A stretch of DNA of 64,000 bases from Aliigemmobacter aestuarii. Lineage in GTDB: Bacteria; Pseudomonadota; Alphaproteobacteria; Rhodobacterales; Rhodobacteraceae. Below, piece after piece: positions 49,499 to 57,780 of this stretch (its first letter is position 1; the number at the start of each line of letters is the position of its first letter). Where the stretch lies: NCBI RefSeq assembly GCF_004799285.1, contig NZ_SSND01000003.1:310001-374000 (forward strand). Reading direction: 5' to 3'. The notes beneath the pieces are model-generated. The model was not told the origin of the DNA. It searched no databases and saw only the letters and a list, made by a program, of their open reading frames with translations. The translations under genes and the position numbers were made by a program.

Positions 49499-50135
49499 AA
49501 AGGCGCTTCGCCTCTTCCAGGGTTTCGAACATGAACAACTTGCCGTCCCGCAGGACGGCGGCAGAGCGGCAGAACTTTTCCAGGGTCTGCGCCTGATGCG
49601 ACACGACCACGACCGTGGCATCCTGAAGCCGTTCCTTCAGGATCATCCCGGCCTTCCTGTTGAACTCCACATCGGTGGTGGCGGGCATGCCTTCGTCGAT
49701 CAGATAGATGTCGAATTCCAGCGCCAGCATCAGCGCGAAGGAAAAGCGCGCGCGCATCCCCTGGCTGTAGGTGCCTACCGGCATGTCAAAGTATTCCGCG
49801 ATCCCGCAGAGCCAGCGGCAGAAGCTTTCGACATAATCGGCGTCGAGGCCATAAAGCCGGGCGATGTAGCGCGCGTTCTCGGTCCCGGAATGTTTGTTGT
49901 TCACGCCGCCCATGAACCCCAGCGGGAACGAGATGCGCGAGGTCCGCGTGACCCGGCCCTCGTCGGGCTTTTCGAGCCCCGCCATCATGTTGATGATCGT
50001 CGTCTTTCCGGCACCGTTCGGGGCGAGGATGCCCAGGGAATTGCCAAGCTCAACCCGGAACGAGGCGCGATCAAGGATGACCTTGCGCTGCTTGCCCGTC
50101 CAGAAGGACTTGCTGACGTTCTCGAACTCGATCAT
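49482..50135 (-). CDS. Capsule polysaccharide ABC transporter ATP-binding protein (KpsT/CtrD-like)
   Basis: A 217-residue ABC ATPase of the polysaccharide exporter group. Walker A is APNGAGKTT (residues 38-46), the signature region reads GTYSQGMRAR and Walker B IYLIDEGMP, all as in KpsT. It would power export of capsule across the inner membrane with a KpsM-type permease. No permease gene is in this window; upstream (50136-50307) only a short AT-rich promoter-like region with repeated GGTATTAT lies before the nhaA gene. It begins the leftward kpsT-kpsE-kdsA chain. Confidence 0.93.
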   Translation of the reverse strand: MIEFENVSKSFWTGKQRKVILDRASFRVELGNSLGILAPNGAGKTTIINMMAGLEKPDEGRVTRTSRISFPLGFMGGVNNKHSGTENARYIARLYGLDADYVESFCRWLCGIAEYFDMPVGTYSQGMRARFSFALMLALEFDIYLIDEGMPATTDVEFNRKAGMILKERLQDATVVVVSHQAQTLEKFCRSAAVLRDGKLFMFETLEEAKRLYDYQA

Positions 50136-50307
50136 CCATGCCCCACGGGCTGCCCGACGGTTCCGGGTTTCATCCCGGATAGGGTATTATCGTTAACCGC
50201 CGGTCACCAGTACCCTGCCAATTGGGCGGTATTATGTCGGAAACGGGGGGCAATTGGCAACGCCTCCCGTGTCAGGCGGTCGGGGCGTGCAGGGCCCGGC
50301 CAGCCGG

Positions 50308-51540
50308 TCAGTGCCGCACCGGCGGCTTGCGGCGCCGGATCACGGGGGCGATCAGCACCGCGAGGGGCCCGGCGGCGATGCTCAGCGCAAGGCCAAGGCG
50401 CGCGGCCTCCTGCATCGCCCCGCCCGGCAGGGCCGAGGCGAGCGACAGCGCCGGAACGGTGAAGCCGATCCCGCACAGAAGCGCGACGATCAGGAAATCG
50501 CGACGCCCCATGCCGGGGGGCAGCCGGAAGCCGAGCGCGCGCGCAAGGATCAACCCGCCAAGGACCATGCCAAGGGGCTTGGCCACCCAGAACGCCCCCA
50601 GTGTGACAAGCGTCGTCGGGGCAAGGGCCGCCAGATCGACGGCGCCATGCGTCAACCCGAACAGGAACAGCACCGCGTAAAGCGGGATCACCAGGTGATG
50701 CGCCAGCCGGTTCAGCGGATCGGTCAGGTATTCCTCGGCCTCGGCGAACAGGCCGAAGGCATGGTCGGCATGGGGCATGACCGGGATGATCGGCAAGAGA
50801 CCGAGCGCGGGCGGCAGGCCTGCGGCGAAGACGCCGATCCAGCTGACGATCCCGGCCAGAACATAGGGCCACAGGTGCAGCGACCGCCGCCGCAGCCGTT
50901 CGCTGGCGCCGATGTTGGCGCTGCGGCCGGCGAACCACCAAGCACCGAAGGCCGCCAGCACCGGCAGGATCAGCCAGGCCAGTGTCAGCCGCGCCTCGGG
51001 GAAGGCCAGGCCCTGCGTCAGCAGGCCTGTGATATCCATCGCGATCGTGACCAGAAGTAGGACATGCAGCGCAGGGTGCGCCGCGCCAAAGACGATCCGC
51101 CCGAACAGATAGGCCAGCAGCGCATCGCCCCCCAGGGGGACCACCCAGCCCGCGCCCGGATAGGCCTCTTCGGCGGTCTCGATCATCGCCGACAAGACCA
51201 GCCAGCCCAGAACCGCCGCCACCATGCCGCCCACGGTGGCAAAGACCGGAAGAACCGCGCGCCGACCGTGCAGGGCGCCGCGTTCCAGCATCAGCGCCTC
51301 CCAGAACTCCTTCCCGAGGAAGAAGAAGAACAGCGACATCAGCACCTCGGCCACCAGACGGATCAGCGTGAGGCCATAGTCGCTGGCGCCGATCCAGCGT
51401 GGCAGGTCCGGGTCGATCAACCGCCATTCCATCGCGTCATAGTAATGGCCGGGCGAGATGTTCACCCACAGCGTCGCGGTCACGGCGCCGATCAGCAGCG
51501 CCAACGCGAAATCCCGCAGAAAGGTGGATACACGATACAT
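50308..51540 (-). CDS. nhaA: Na+/H+ antiporter NhaA
   Basis: A 410-residue NhaA-type antiporter with about twelve membrane segments. An internal IAMDITGLLTQG-like segment corresponds to the transmembrane aspartate region (VTIAMDITG) of NhaA, and the C-terminal ILVARALGF-type motifs (GGLILARALGFRLP) and RRDFLIVALLCGIGFTVPAL match the family. It exchanges sodium for protons in pH and salt homeostasis. It is a single gene, divergent from the SseB-like gene over a 236-nt gap. Confidence 0.93.
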   Translation of the reverse strand: MYRVSTFLRDFALALLIGAVTATLWVNISPGHYYDAMEWRLIDPDLPRWIGASDYGLTLIRLVAEVLMSLFFFFLGKEFWEALMLERGALHGRRAVLPVFATVGGMVAAVLGWLVLSAMIETAEEAYPGAGWVVPLGGDALLAYLFGRIVFGAAHPALHVLLLVTIAMDITGLLTQGLAFPEARLTLAWLILPVLAAFGAWWFAGRSANIGASERLRRRSLHLWPYVLAGIVSWIGVFAAGLPPALGLLPIIPVMPHADHAFGLFAEAEEYLTDPLNRLAHHLVIPLYAVLFLFGLTHGAVDLAALAPTTLVTLGAFWVAKPLGMVLGGLILARALGFRLPPGMGRRDFLIVALLCGIGFTVPALSLASALPGGAMQEAARLGLALSIAAGPLAVLIAPVIRRRKPPVRH

Positions 51541-51776
51541 GAAGGCCCCGACCGAAGATGCCGCCCGACAGCGGCGGCGCCTTGGGGCCAGCCTATATCC
51601 TGTGGGGGCGGGGGCGACAATTCGACGCCGGGCGCAAGATATGCGAAGCCGATCAGGTGTTGCAGCGCTGCAAGGGCGGGCCGTGTCGCCCGCCGCCCTT
51701 GCCCTGCCGTCCCCGGCGCACTAGGGATGCGGGAAAGCGGGCCGCCTTGCCGGCCCCGGATCAGGAAGGGCCGAAG

Positions 51777-52571
51777 ATGACCGACGCCAGAACCCCCCTT
51801 GATGCGGCCCATGCGGCGATGGAGGCCGCGCCCGAGGATGACGCGGCGCGCCTGCGGTTCTACGAACGTCTGGCGGATGGCGAGTTGTTCCTGCTTCTGG
51901 AAGAGGAAAGCGACGGCGAGACCCTGACGCCCAGGGTCTTCGAACTTGAAGCCGGGCCGATGATCCTGGCCTTCGACACGGAAGAACGGCTGGCCGAATT
52001 CAGCGGCGGCATTTCGGCCTATGCGGCGCTGCCTGGCCGGGTGATCGCGTCCAGGCTGGCGGGGCAGGGGGTTGGGCTGGGTGTCAACCTCGGCGTCGCG
52101 CCTTCGGCCATGCTTCTTCCGCCCGAGGCGCTGGACTGGCTGGCTGACACGCTGGCCAATGACCCTGCCGAGGCCGAGGCGCGGCCCGAAGAATTCCTGC
52201 CGCCGGGCGGATTGCCCGAAACACTGCTGACCGCGCTGGACGCGAAACTCGCCCGCGCGGGGGGGCTCGCGCGCGCGGCCTTCCTCTGCGGCGTACGCTA
52301 TGAGGGCGGGCGGCGCGGCCATGTGCTGGCCTTCGTCGGCGCGGTCGAGGCCGCCGAGGGCGCGCTGGCCCGCGCCGTGGCCGAGGCGCTGACCTTCTCG
52401 GGTGTCGAGGCGGGTGAACTTGACGTGACCTTCCTGCCCGAGGGCGGGGCAGCCGAACGGATGATGTCGCGTGTCGCTCTGCGGTTCGACCTGCCCGAAC
52501 CCGCCGAGCCCGAATCCCGGGCACCTGCCGCCCCCGGCAGCGACCCCGACCGCCCGCCGATCCTGCGCTGA
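51777..52571 (+). CDS. SseB-type N-terminal domain protein
   Basis: A 264-residue soluble protein whose N-terminal half resembles the SseB N-terminal domain: FYERLADGELFLLLEE, LAFDTEERLAEF and YAALPGRVIASRLAG. The family is uncharacterised in alphaproteobacteria. The C-terminus is proline-rich and acidic. A GGAAGGG site lies about 7 nt before the ATG at 51777. It stands between nhaA and rplM with no clear operon partner. Confidence 0.78.
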   Translation: MTDARTPLDAAHAAMEAAPEDDAARLRFYERLADGELFLLLEEESDGETLTPRVFELEAGPMILAFDTEERLAEFSGGISAYAALPGRVIASRLAGQGVGLGVNLGVAPSAMLLPPEALDWLADTLANDPAEAEARPEEFLPPGGLPETLLTALDAKLARAGGLARAAFLCGVRYEGGRRGHVLAFVGAVEAAEGALARAVAEALTFSGVEAGELDVTFLPEGGAAERMMSRVALRFDLPEPAEPESRAPAAPGSDPDRPPILR

Positions 52572-52616
52572 GGGCGGCGGAACGGGGTATCCTGTTGGGG
52601 TAAAATAATACCGTTA

Positions 52617-52644
52617 TTGTAACTCATTGGTTTATATATATAAA
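52617..52644 (+). promoter_or_regulatory. Candidate rplM-rpsI promoter
   Basis: TTGTAA (52617-52622), 16-nt spacer, TATAAA (52639-52644) in an unusually AT-rich island about 100 nt before rplM. Confidence 0.5.
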
Positions 52645-52675
52645 TTCTGACGCTATGCCCTTGACCCGCGACCAA

Positions 52676-52720
52676 GGATGGGCGAAAAGCCCGCATCCGA
52701 GATTCCGGGGCTCATCCCCG
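52676..52720 (+). other. Two hairpins in the rplM leader
   Basis: Stem GGATG-GGC with GCC-CATCC (52676-52698, GAAAA loop, CG bulge) and stem CGGGG (52706-52710) with CCCCG (52716-52720). They lie between promoter and start and could be a ribosomal-protein leader structure. Confidence 0.45.
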
Positions 52721-52742
52721 CCAATTCTTCATGGGTCACACG

Positions 52743-53207
52743 ATGAAAACCTTCACCGCTACTCCGGCGGACATCGAGAAGAAGTGGATCCTGATCGACG
52801 CCGAGGGCGTCGTTCTGGGCCGCCTCGCCACGATCGTCGCCAACATCCTGCGCGGCAAGAACAAGCCGACCTTCACCCCCCACATGGACATGGGTGACAA
52901 TGTCATCGTCATCAACGCCGACAAGGTGCAGATGACCGGCAAGAAGCGCGAGGACAAGGTCTATTACTGGCACACCGGCCACCCGGGCGGCATCAAGAGC
53001 CGCACCGCGCGTCAGGTGCTGGAAGGCAACCACCCCGAGCGCGTCGTGATCAAGGCCGTCGAGCGCATGATCACCCGCAACCGTCTGGGCAAGCAGCAGA
53101 TGACCAATCTGCGCGTCTATGCAGGCGCCGAGCACCCGCATGAAGCACAGCAGCCGACCGTTCTCGACGTCAAGTCGCTGAACAAGAAGAACACCCGGAG
53201 CGCCTGA
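52743..53207 (+). CDS. rplM: 50S ribosomal protein L13
   Basis: A 154-residue L13, recognised by [20 protein letters not shown], the [15 protein letters not shown] segment and the [14 protein letters not shown]-terminal motif. It is an early assembly protein of the large subunit. The ATG at 52743 is preferred to one four codons upstream because the family begins [15 protein letters not shown]. rpsI follows after 2 nt, the usual pair. Confidence 0.98.
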   Translation: MKTFTATPADIEKKWILIDAEGVVLGRLATIVANILRGKNKPTFTPHMDMGDNVIVINADKVQMTGKKREDKVYYWHTGHPGGIKSRTARQVLEGNHPERVVIKAVERMITRNRLGKQQMTNLRVYAGAEHPHEAQQPTVLDVKSLNKKNTRSA

Positions 53208-53209
53208 TC

Positions 53210-53695
53210 ATGTCCGACATCAAATCTCTCGACGATCTGAAATCGGCCGTTTCGGGCACCGAGGCCGCTGCCGCCGTTGAAGCCCCGCGCGAACCCAAGC
53301 GCGACTCGCTGGGTCGGTCCTATGCCACGGGCAAGCGCAAGGACGCGGTCGCCCGCGTCTGGGTCAAGCCGGGTTCGGGCAAGGTCACGGTGAACGGCAA
53401 GGACATCAGCGCCTACTTCGCCCGTCCGGTGCTGCAGATGATCCTGCGCCAGCCCTTCCAGGTGGCTGGCGTGGAAGGCCAGTTCGACGTGATGGCCACT
53501 GTCGCCGGTGGCGGCCTGTCGGGTCAGGCCGGCGCGGTCAAGCACGGCATTTCGAAGGCGCTGCAGCTTTACGAACCGAGCCTGCGCGGCGCGCTGAAGG
53601 CCGCGGGCTTCCTGACCCGCGACAGCCGCGTGGTGGAACGGAAAAAGTACGGCAAGCCGAAAGCCCGCCGCAGCTTCCAGTTCTCCAAGCGCTGA
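53210..53695 (+). CDS. rpsI: 30S ribosomal protein S9
   Basis: A 161-residue S9 with the diagnostic [20 protein letters not shown] stretch, [19 protein letters not shown], and the basic C-terminus ending FSKR that reaches the P-site tRNA. An N-terminal extension of about 35 residues, acidic and alanine-rich, precedes the core; such extensions are common in alphaproteobacteria. An intrinsic terminator follows at 53719. Confidence 0.98.
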   Translation: MSDIKSLDDLKSAVSGTEAAAAVEAPREPKRDSLGRSYATGKRKDAVARVWVKPGSGKVTVNGKDISAYFARPVLQMILRQPFQVAGVEGQFDVMATVAGGGLSGQAGAVKHGISKALQLYEPSLRGALKAAGFLTRDSRVVERKKYGKPKARRSFQFSKR

Positions 53696-53718
53696 TCCTG
53701 CACCTGGCACCAGAACCG

Positions 53719-53750
53719 AAAGGCCCGCCTCATGGCGGGCCTTTTCCTTT
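53719..53750 (+). terminator. Intrinsic terminator of rplM-rpsI
   Basis: Stem AAAGGCCCGCC (53719-53729) with GGCGGGCCTTT (53734-53744), 4-nt loop, then TCCTTTTCC. Confidence 0.85.
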
Positions 53751-53769
53751 TCCGTTCCCGCCGCGGCGG

Positions 53770-53798
53770 AAAAAAGAAAGGGCCGGGAAACCCGGCCC
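53770..53798 (-). terminator. Terminator of the DUF1127 gene
   Basis: Stem GGGCCGGG with CCCGGCCC (53780-53798) and, on the minus strand, a following TTTCTTTTTT, located 25 nt past the DUF1127 stop. Confidence 0.75.
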
Positions 53799-53822
53799 CA
53801 GTCAGGGGAAGCGGCGGCGGGA

Positions 53823-54041
53823 TCACTCCCGCCAGAAGGGTTTCGCAGCCTCGCGCCGTGCGGCTTCGGGCGTCAGGCCCAGATCCTGCAACCGGTCGCC
53901 GGGCAGGGTGGCCAGATCGCGGCGGCTGCGCGCGCGCATGTCCCAGACCGCCAGCGTCATCGAAGCGGCCATCAGCACGCGCGACAGCGGCGGAAGCCCT
54001 TGTGTCAGGGAAAGCGGGGCGGGGTGTGCGAGGGCGGTCAT
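53823..54041 (-). CDS. DUF1127 (YjiS-like) small protein
   Basis: A 72-residue protein ending in the DUF1127 motif (RRDLATLPGDRLQDLGLTPE). DUF1127 proteins are small arginine-rich proteins of alphaproteobacteria, some linked to RNA turnover and phosphate or stress responses. The ATG at 54041 is chosen over a TTG four codons upstream. A 16-nt palindrome (54044-54059) touches the start region, and the gene is divergent from the MocR-type regulator, which may control it. Confidence 0.85.
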   Translation of the reverse strand: MTALAHPAPLSLTQGLPPLSRVLMAASMTLAVWDMRARSRRDLATLPGDRLQDLGLTPEAARREAAKPFWRE

Positions 54042-54043
54042 GG

Positions 54044-54059
54044 TTTGTATCAATACAAA
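54044..54059. promoter_or_regulatory. Palindrome in the DUF1127/MocR divergent region
   Basis: TTTGTAT-CA-ATACAAA, a perfect 7-bp inverted repeat with 2-nt spacer, immediately upstream of a TTGTGT-N18-TACAAT promoter-like element (54060-54089) for the MocR-type gene and of the DUF1127 start. Confidence 0.55.
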
Positions 54060-54121
54060 TTGTGTTGCGCTTGATCGTTATGCTACAATCACCCGCAATC
54101 CTCCGCCAGAGAAACATTGTC

Positions 54122-55522
54122 ATGGATACAAACTGGACCCCCGACCTGTCGCGCCATGAGGGGCCGAAGTACCTCGCCCTGGTGCGGGCACTGCGCGAGG
54201 GCATCCGGCAGGGCGAGTTGCCGCCGGGAACCCAGGTTCCGACGGTGCGCGACCTCGCCTGGCGTATCAAGGTGACGCCGGGCACGGTGGCGCGGGCCTA
54301 TCACATCGCCACGCAGGAAGGGTTGCTGGATGCGACCGTGGGGCGGGGCACCTTCGTGGCCGACACCGGCCGCCGTTTTGGCCCGAGCCAGTCGCTGTTC
54401 ATCGAACGGGTCGCAATCCGTGACGCCAACATGATGGACCTGCGGTCGCCCCGGTTGCCCGATGTGGGCCAGGTCGAGCGGATCGCCGAAGCGCTGCGGC
54501 AGGCGGCCGACAGCGCGGGCCCGGAATGGATGGGCTATCCCAGCCAGCATGACGAATTCGCCCTGCGCGCGGCCCTTTGCGACTGGATCGGCGAGCGTGA
54601 TCTGGGGCCGGTCTCACCCGATGACCTTGCGCTGACCCATGGCGGGCAGAGCGCGATCAACCTCGTCTTTCAGTGCTGCCTGCGCGGCGATCGCCCGCTG
54701 ATCCTGATCGAGGAACTGGCCTATCCGGGGTTCCGCCATGCCGCGCGGCTCAATCGCGCCGACATCGCCGGGATCGAGATGGACGATCATGGCCTAAGGC
54801 CCGACGCGCTGGATGCCGCCTGCCGCAAGTCGCCCGCGCAGATCCTGTGCCTGACCTGCGAAGGGCAGAACCCGACCACGCTGCGGATGCCCGCCGAACG
54901 TCGCGCCGAGATCGCCGAGGTGGCGCGCCGCCATGACCTGCAGATCATCGACGACGAATGTTATGGCCCCGAGGGAGACGCCACGCCGGGGATGCGCGCC
55001 TTTGCCCCGGAACGCACCTGGCATGTCGGCAGCCTGTCCAAGACAGTGTCGCCCGCGCTGCGCTTTGGCTATGTCTTCTGCCCGCGCGGCATGGGCGAGG
55101 CCGGGCGGATGACGGCGCAGCACGGGTTCTTCGCGCTGGCCAAGCCGATGTCGGACGCGATCCTGAACCTGCTGCAATCGGGGGCGGCGGCGCAGATCCG
55201 GGCCGATGTGCGGGCGGAAACGAACCTGAGGCTGTCGATCGCCACGCGCGCGTTCGATGGGTTCGACCTGCACTGGCGCGCGGACCTTCCCTATGTCTGG
55301 CTGCGCCTGCCGAACGGGTGGCGGGCCTCTACCTTTGCGCGGATGGCCGAGGGGCAGGGGGTTCTGGTGCGGTCGGCCGACGAATTCGCCCTGTTCAACG
55401 GCCGCCCGCCGCACGCCGTGCGGATCGCGCTTGCGGGCGACACCGACCCCGACCTGCTTGCCCGTGCGCTTGACCGGTTGTCGACAGCCCTGCGCCACCC
55501 GCCCGAAGACGTGGCCGTCTGA
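54122..55522 (+). CDS. MocR/GntR-type PLP-dependent aminotransferase-like regulator
   Basis: A 466-residue fusion protein: an N-terminal GntR-type winged helix (residues about 13-80: YLALVRALREGIRQGELPPG, VTPGTVARAYHIATQEGLL) and a fold-type I aminotransferase domain with PLP lysine K307 (VGSLSKTVSPALRFGYV). MocR proteins are transcription regulators that use PLP to sense amino-acid-like compounds. The gene lies divergent to DUF1127 over 80 nt with a palindrome that could be its operator. Target pathway is not evident from neighbours. Confidence 0.9.
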   Translation: MDTNWTPDLSRHEGPKYLALVRALREGIRQGELPPGTQVPTVRDLAWRIKVTPGTVARAYHIATQEGLLDATVGRGTFVADTGRRFGPSQSLFIERVAIRDANMMDLRSPRLPDVGQVERIAEALRQAADSAGPEWMGYPSQHDEFALRAALCDWIGERDLGPVSPDDLALTHGGQSAINLVFQCCLRGDRPLILIEELAYPGFRHAARLNRADIAGIEMDDHGLRPDALDAACRKSPAQILCLTCEGQNPTTLRMPAERRAEIAEVARRHDLQIIDDECYGPEGDATPGMRAFAPERTWHVGSLSKTVSPALRFGYVFCPRGMGEAGRMTAQHGFFALAKPMSDAILNLLQSGAAAQIRADVRAETNLRLSIATRAFDGFDLHWRADLPYVWLRLPNGWRASTFARMAEGQGVLVRSADEFALFNGRPPHAVRIALAGDTDPDLLARALDRLSTALRHPPEDVAV

Positions 55523-55641
55523 CCTGTTGCACGGGGGACTCGGTCGACCTCAGGAATAGCGGCAGACAATCCGGAACGATTGACGGAAAGGGGCGACAGG
55601 CTAATTCTGGCAACAGAGCAGTTGAAACAAGAGATCCTAAA

Positions 55642-55902
55642 ATGGGACATCAGGCAGCTTTCCACGCACCGCATGGCGGTGCCGACTTTCTGGCCATGCG
55701 CAAGGCGCGCAACGGAACGACCGAAATCGTCTATGACGACGGCGTGTCGCGGCGCATGATCTGGCGCGTCCAGGGGGGCGCAGCAACCGAACAGCGCGTG
55801 AGCGAGGCGCTTCGCCATGCCGTCGGCGCCCTGCGCGTCGTGCCGGCGCTTTACAACGAACTGAAAAAGCGGGCGATCAACGTCGAACAGATCATGGGAT
55901 GA
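55642..55902 (+). CDS. Small hypothetical protein (86 aa)
   Basis: An 86-residue protein of no family known to me. It is basic toward the C-terminus (LYNELKKRAINVEQIMG), contains MRKARNGTTEIVYDDGVSRR and shows no signal peptide or membrane segment. No strong ribosome binding site is visible (the ATG follows GAGATCCTAAA). It lies alone between the MocR-type gene and the ABC transporter; its frame is well formed, but it could be spurious. Confidence 0.55.
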   Translation: MGHQAAFHAPHGGADFLAMRKARNGTTEIVYDDGVSRRMIWRVQGGAATEQRVSEALRHAVGALRVVPALYNELKKRAINVEQIMG

Positions 55903-56083
55903 TCATTCCGCCCGGCCAAGGGCCGGCCGGGCAAAAAAATGATCAAATTTTTTCCATGCAAAGACAAATACTTATCCAGAAAACCCGGCCCCCGACCTGA
56001 TCGGTTGGCGCGCTTGCCTCTTTCCATGGCCTGCGGCATGTGTCAGAAGTTTTGAAAAATATCCGCTTCTGACAGGGGGCTTG

Positions 56084-56971
56084 ATGGATTCGGGGAATGG
56101 AACGGGCCGGTTCTTCCGGACCGAGTCGGGTGCAGGTCTGGCGCTGATCAGCCCGACCGCGATCTACGCACTGCTGATGCTGGCTGCCCCGCTTGGGGCC
56201 ATCCTGCTTTATTCGGTGTTCAAGGATGGCTATCTCGAGATCATCCGCGAATTCACCCTTGCCAACTATATCGAGGCCTGGACGAACGAGCTTTACCGGC
56301 AGGTGATGATCCGCAGCCTGTTCGTGTCGCTTTCGGTGACGGTCGTCACTGTGTTGCTGGCCTTTCCGGTGGCCTATTTCGTAAGTTTCCATGTCGCACC
56401 GTCGCGCAAGTCGCTGTGGCTTTTCCTGATCACCATCCCGTTCTGGACCTCCTACCTGATCCGGGTGTTCCTGTGGAAGGTCATCCTTGGCTACAACGGC
56501 GTGGTGAACTCGGGCCTCTTGTGGACCGGGATCATCGACGAGCCCTTGCAGTGGATCAATTACAACGTGGGCGCCGTGGTCACGACCCTGGCCCATGCTT
56601 ATGCACCCTTCGCGATCCTGCCGATCTTCGTGGCGCTGGAAAAGATCGACCGGTCGCTTCTGGAAGCGGGGCAGGACCTGGGTGAATCGAAGTTTCGCAC
56701 CTTCCTGCGCGTCACGCTGCCGCTGGCCATGCCGGGCGTGGTGGCCAGCGTTCTGATCGTCTTCATCCCCACGATCGGCGACTATGTGACGCCGCAGCTG
56801 ATCGGCGGCCCGGAAGGGCGGATGGTGGCGAACCTGATCCAGTTGCAGATCCTGAAGCTTGACAACTATCCGCTGGGATCGGCCATCGCCGTTTCGGCCA
56901 TGGCCATCGTGACCGCGATCAGCCTGTTGTTCCTTCTGATGACGCGCCGCTATCTGAAAGGGCCGAAGTGA
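56084..56971 (+). CDS. Polyamine-type ABC transporter permease (PotB-like)
   Basis: A 295-residue inner-membrane permease with six hydrophobic segments and the EAA loop DRSLLEAGQDLGESKFRTFL. Together with the next two genes it forms a spermidine/putrescine-type (PotBCA order) importer. ATG 56084 follows AGGGGGC at suitable spacing; a TTG one codon upstream is less likely. No binding-protein gene adjoins it, so its partner must be coded elsewhere. Confidence 0.9.
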   Translation: MDSGNGTGRFFRTESGAGLALISPTAIYALLMLAAPLGAILLYSVFKDGYLEIIREFTLANYIEAWTNELYRQVMIRSLFVSLSVTVVTVLLAFPVAYFVSFHVAPSRKSLWLFLITIPFWTSYLIRVFLWKVILGYNGVVNSGLLWTGIIDEPLQWINYNVGAVVTTLAHAYAPFAILPIFVALEKIDRSLLEAGQDLGESKFRTFLRVTLPLAMPGVVASVLIVFIPTIGDYVTPQLIGGPEGRMVANLIQLQILKLDNYPLGSAIAVSAMAIVTAISLLFLLMTRRYLKGPK

Positions 56972-57780
56972 TGTTCAAAGGCGGCTGGTTCAAGCTTTAC
57001 GCGCTGGTCTACCTGACCTTCCTTTATGCGCCCATCATCCTGTTGCCCCTGTTCGCGTTCAACGACGCGACCGTCATCGCCTTTCCGCTGTCGGGTTTCA
57101 CCACGCACTGGTTCACCGAGATGCTGGCGGACCCGACGCTGAAGCAGGCGGTCAAGAACAGCCTGATCATCGCCGTATCCTCGGCCGTGATCGCGACGAC
57201 GCTCGGCATCTTCGCCTCGCGCGCCTCGACGCGGTATGAGTTCCCGGCCAAGGGCGGGATCATGGGGCTGATCATGCTGCCCCTCGTGCTGCCCGAGATC
57301 ATCGTCGCCGTGTCGCTTCTGGTGGTGCTGCTGGGGCTGGGGGTGAACCTGTCGATCCTGACCGTGATCCTCGGTCATGTCCTGATCTGCACGCCCTTCA
57401 CCATTGCCATCCTGTCCTCGGCCTTCCAGAGCCTGGACAAGTCGCTGGAAGAGGCCGCCTATGACCTTGGCGAGACGCCCGCCTCGACCTTTCGGCTGAT
57501 CATCCTTCCGCTGGTCATGCCGGGCATCATCTCGTCGCTGCTGATCTCGTTCACGATCAGCCTGGACGAGTTCATCATCGCTTTCTTCCTTGCAGGCACG
57601 GAACCCACGCTGCCGGTTTACATCTTCTCGCAGTTCCGTTTCCCGTCCGCTGTGCCGGTGATCATGGCGCTCGGGACGATCCTTGTCTGCCTGTCCATCC
57701 TTCTTCTGACCATCGCTGAAATCTTCCGCCGTCGCGGCATCGCGAAATCCGGCGGCAAGGATACCGGGGGCTTCCTGTGA
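56971..57780 (+). CDS. Polyamine-type ABC transporter permease (PotC-like)
   Basis: A 269-residue permease with six hydrophobic segments and EAA loop DKSLEEAAYDLGETPASTFR, followed by LLISFTISLDEFIIAFFLAG, a stretch typical of PotC/PotI proteins. It overlaps the PotB-like stop by one base (TGATG) and the ATPase start by four bases, so translation of the three genes is coupled. Confidence 0.92.
   Translation: MFKGGWFKLYALVYLTFLYAPIILLPLFAFNDATVIAFPLSGFTTHWFTEMLADPTLKQAVKNSLIIAVSSAVIATTLGIFASRASTRYEFPAKGGIMGLIMLPLVLPEIIVAVSLLVVLLGLGVNLSILTVILGHVLICTPFTIAILSSAFQSLDKSLEEAAYDLGETPASTFRLIILPLVMPGIISSLLISFTISLDEFIIAFFLAGTEPTLPVYIFSQFRFPSAVPVIMALGTILVCLSILLLTIAEIFRRRGIAKSGGKDTGGFL

Noticed and set aside
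55910-55938. Hairpin after the 86-aa gene as an intrinsic terminator
   Set aside because: The stem GCCCGGCC/GGCCGGGC is followed by A7 on the plus strand, not T; on the minus strand the T-run precedes the stem.
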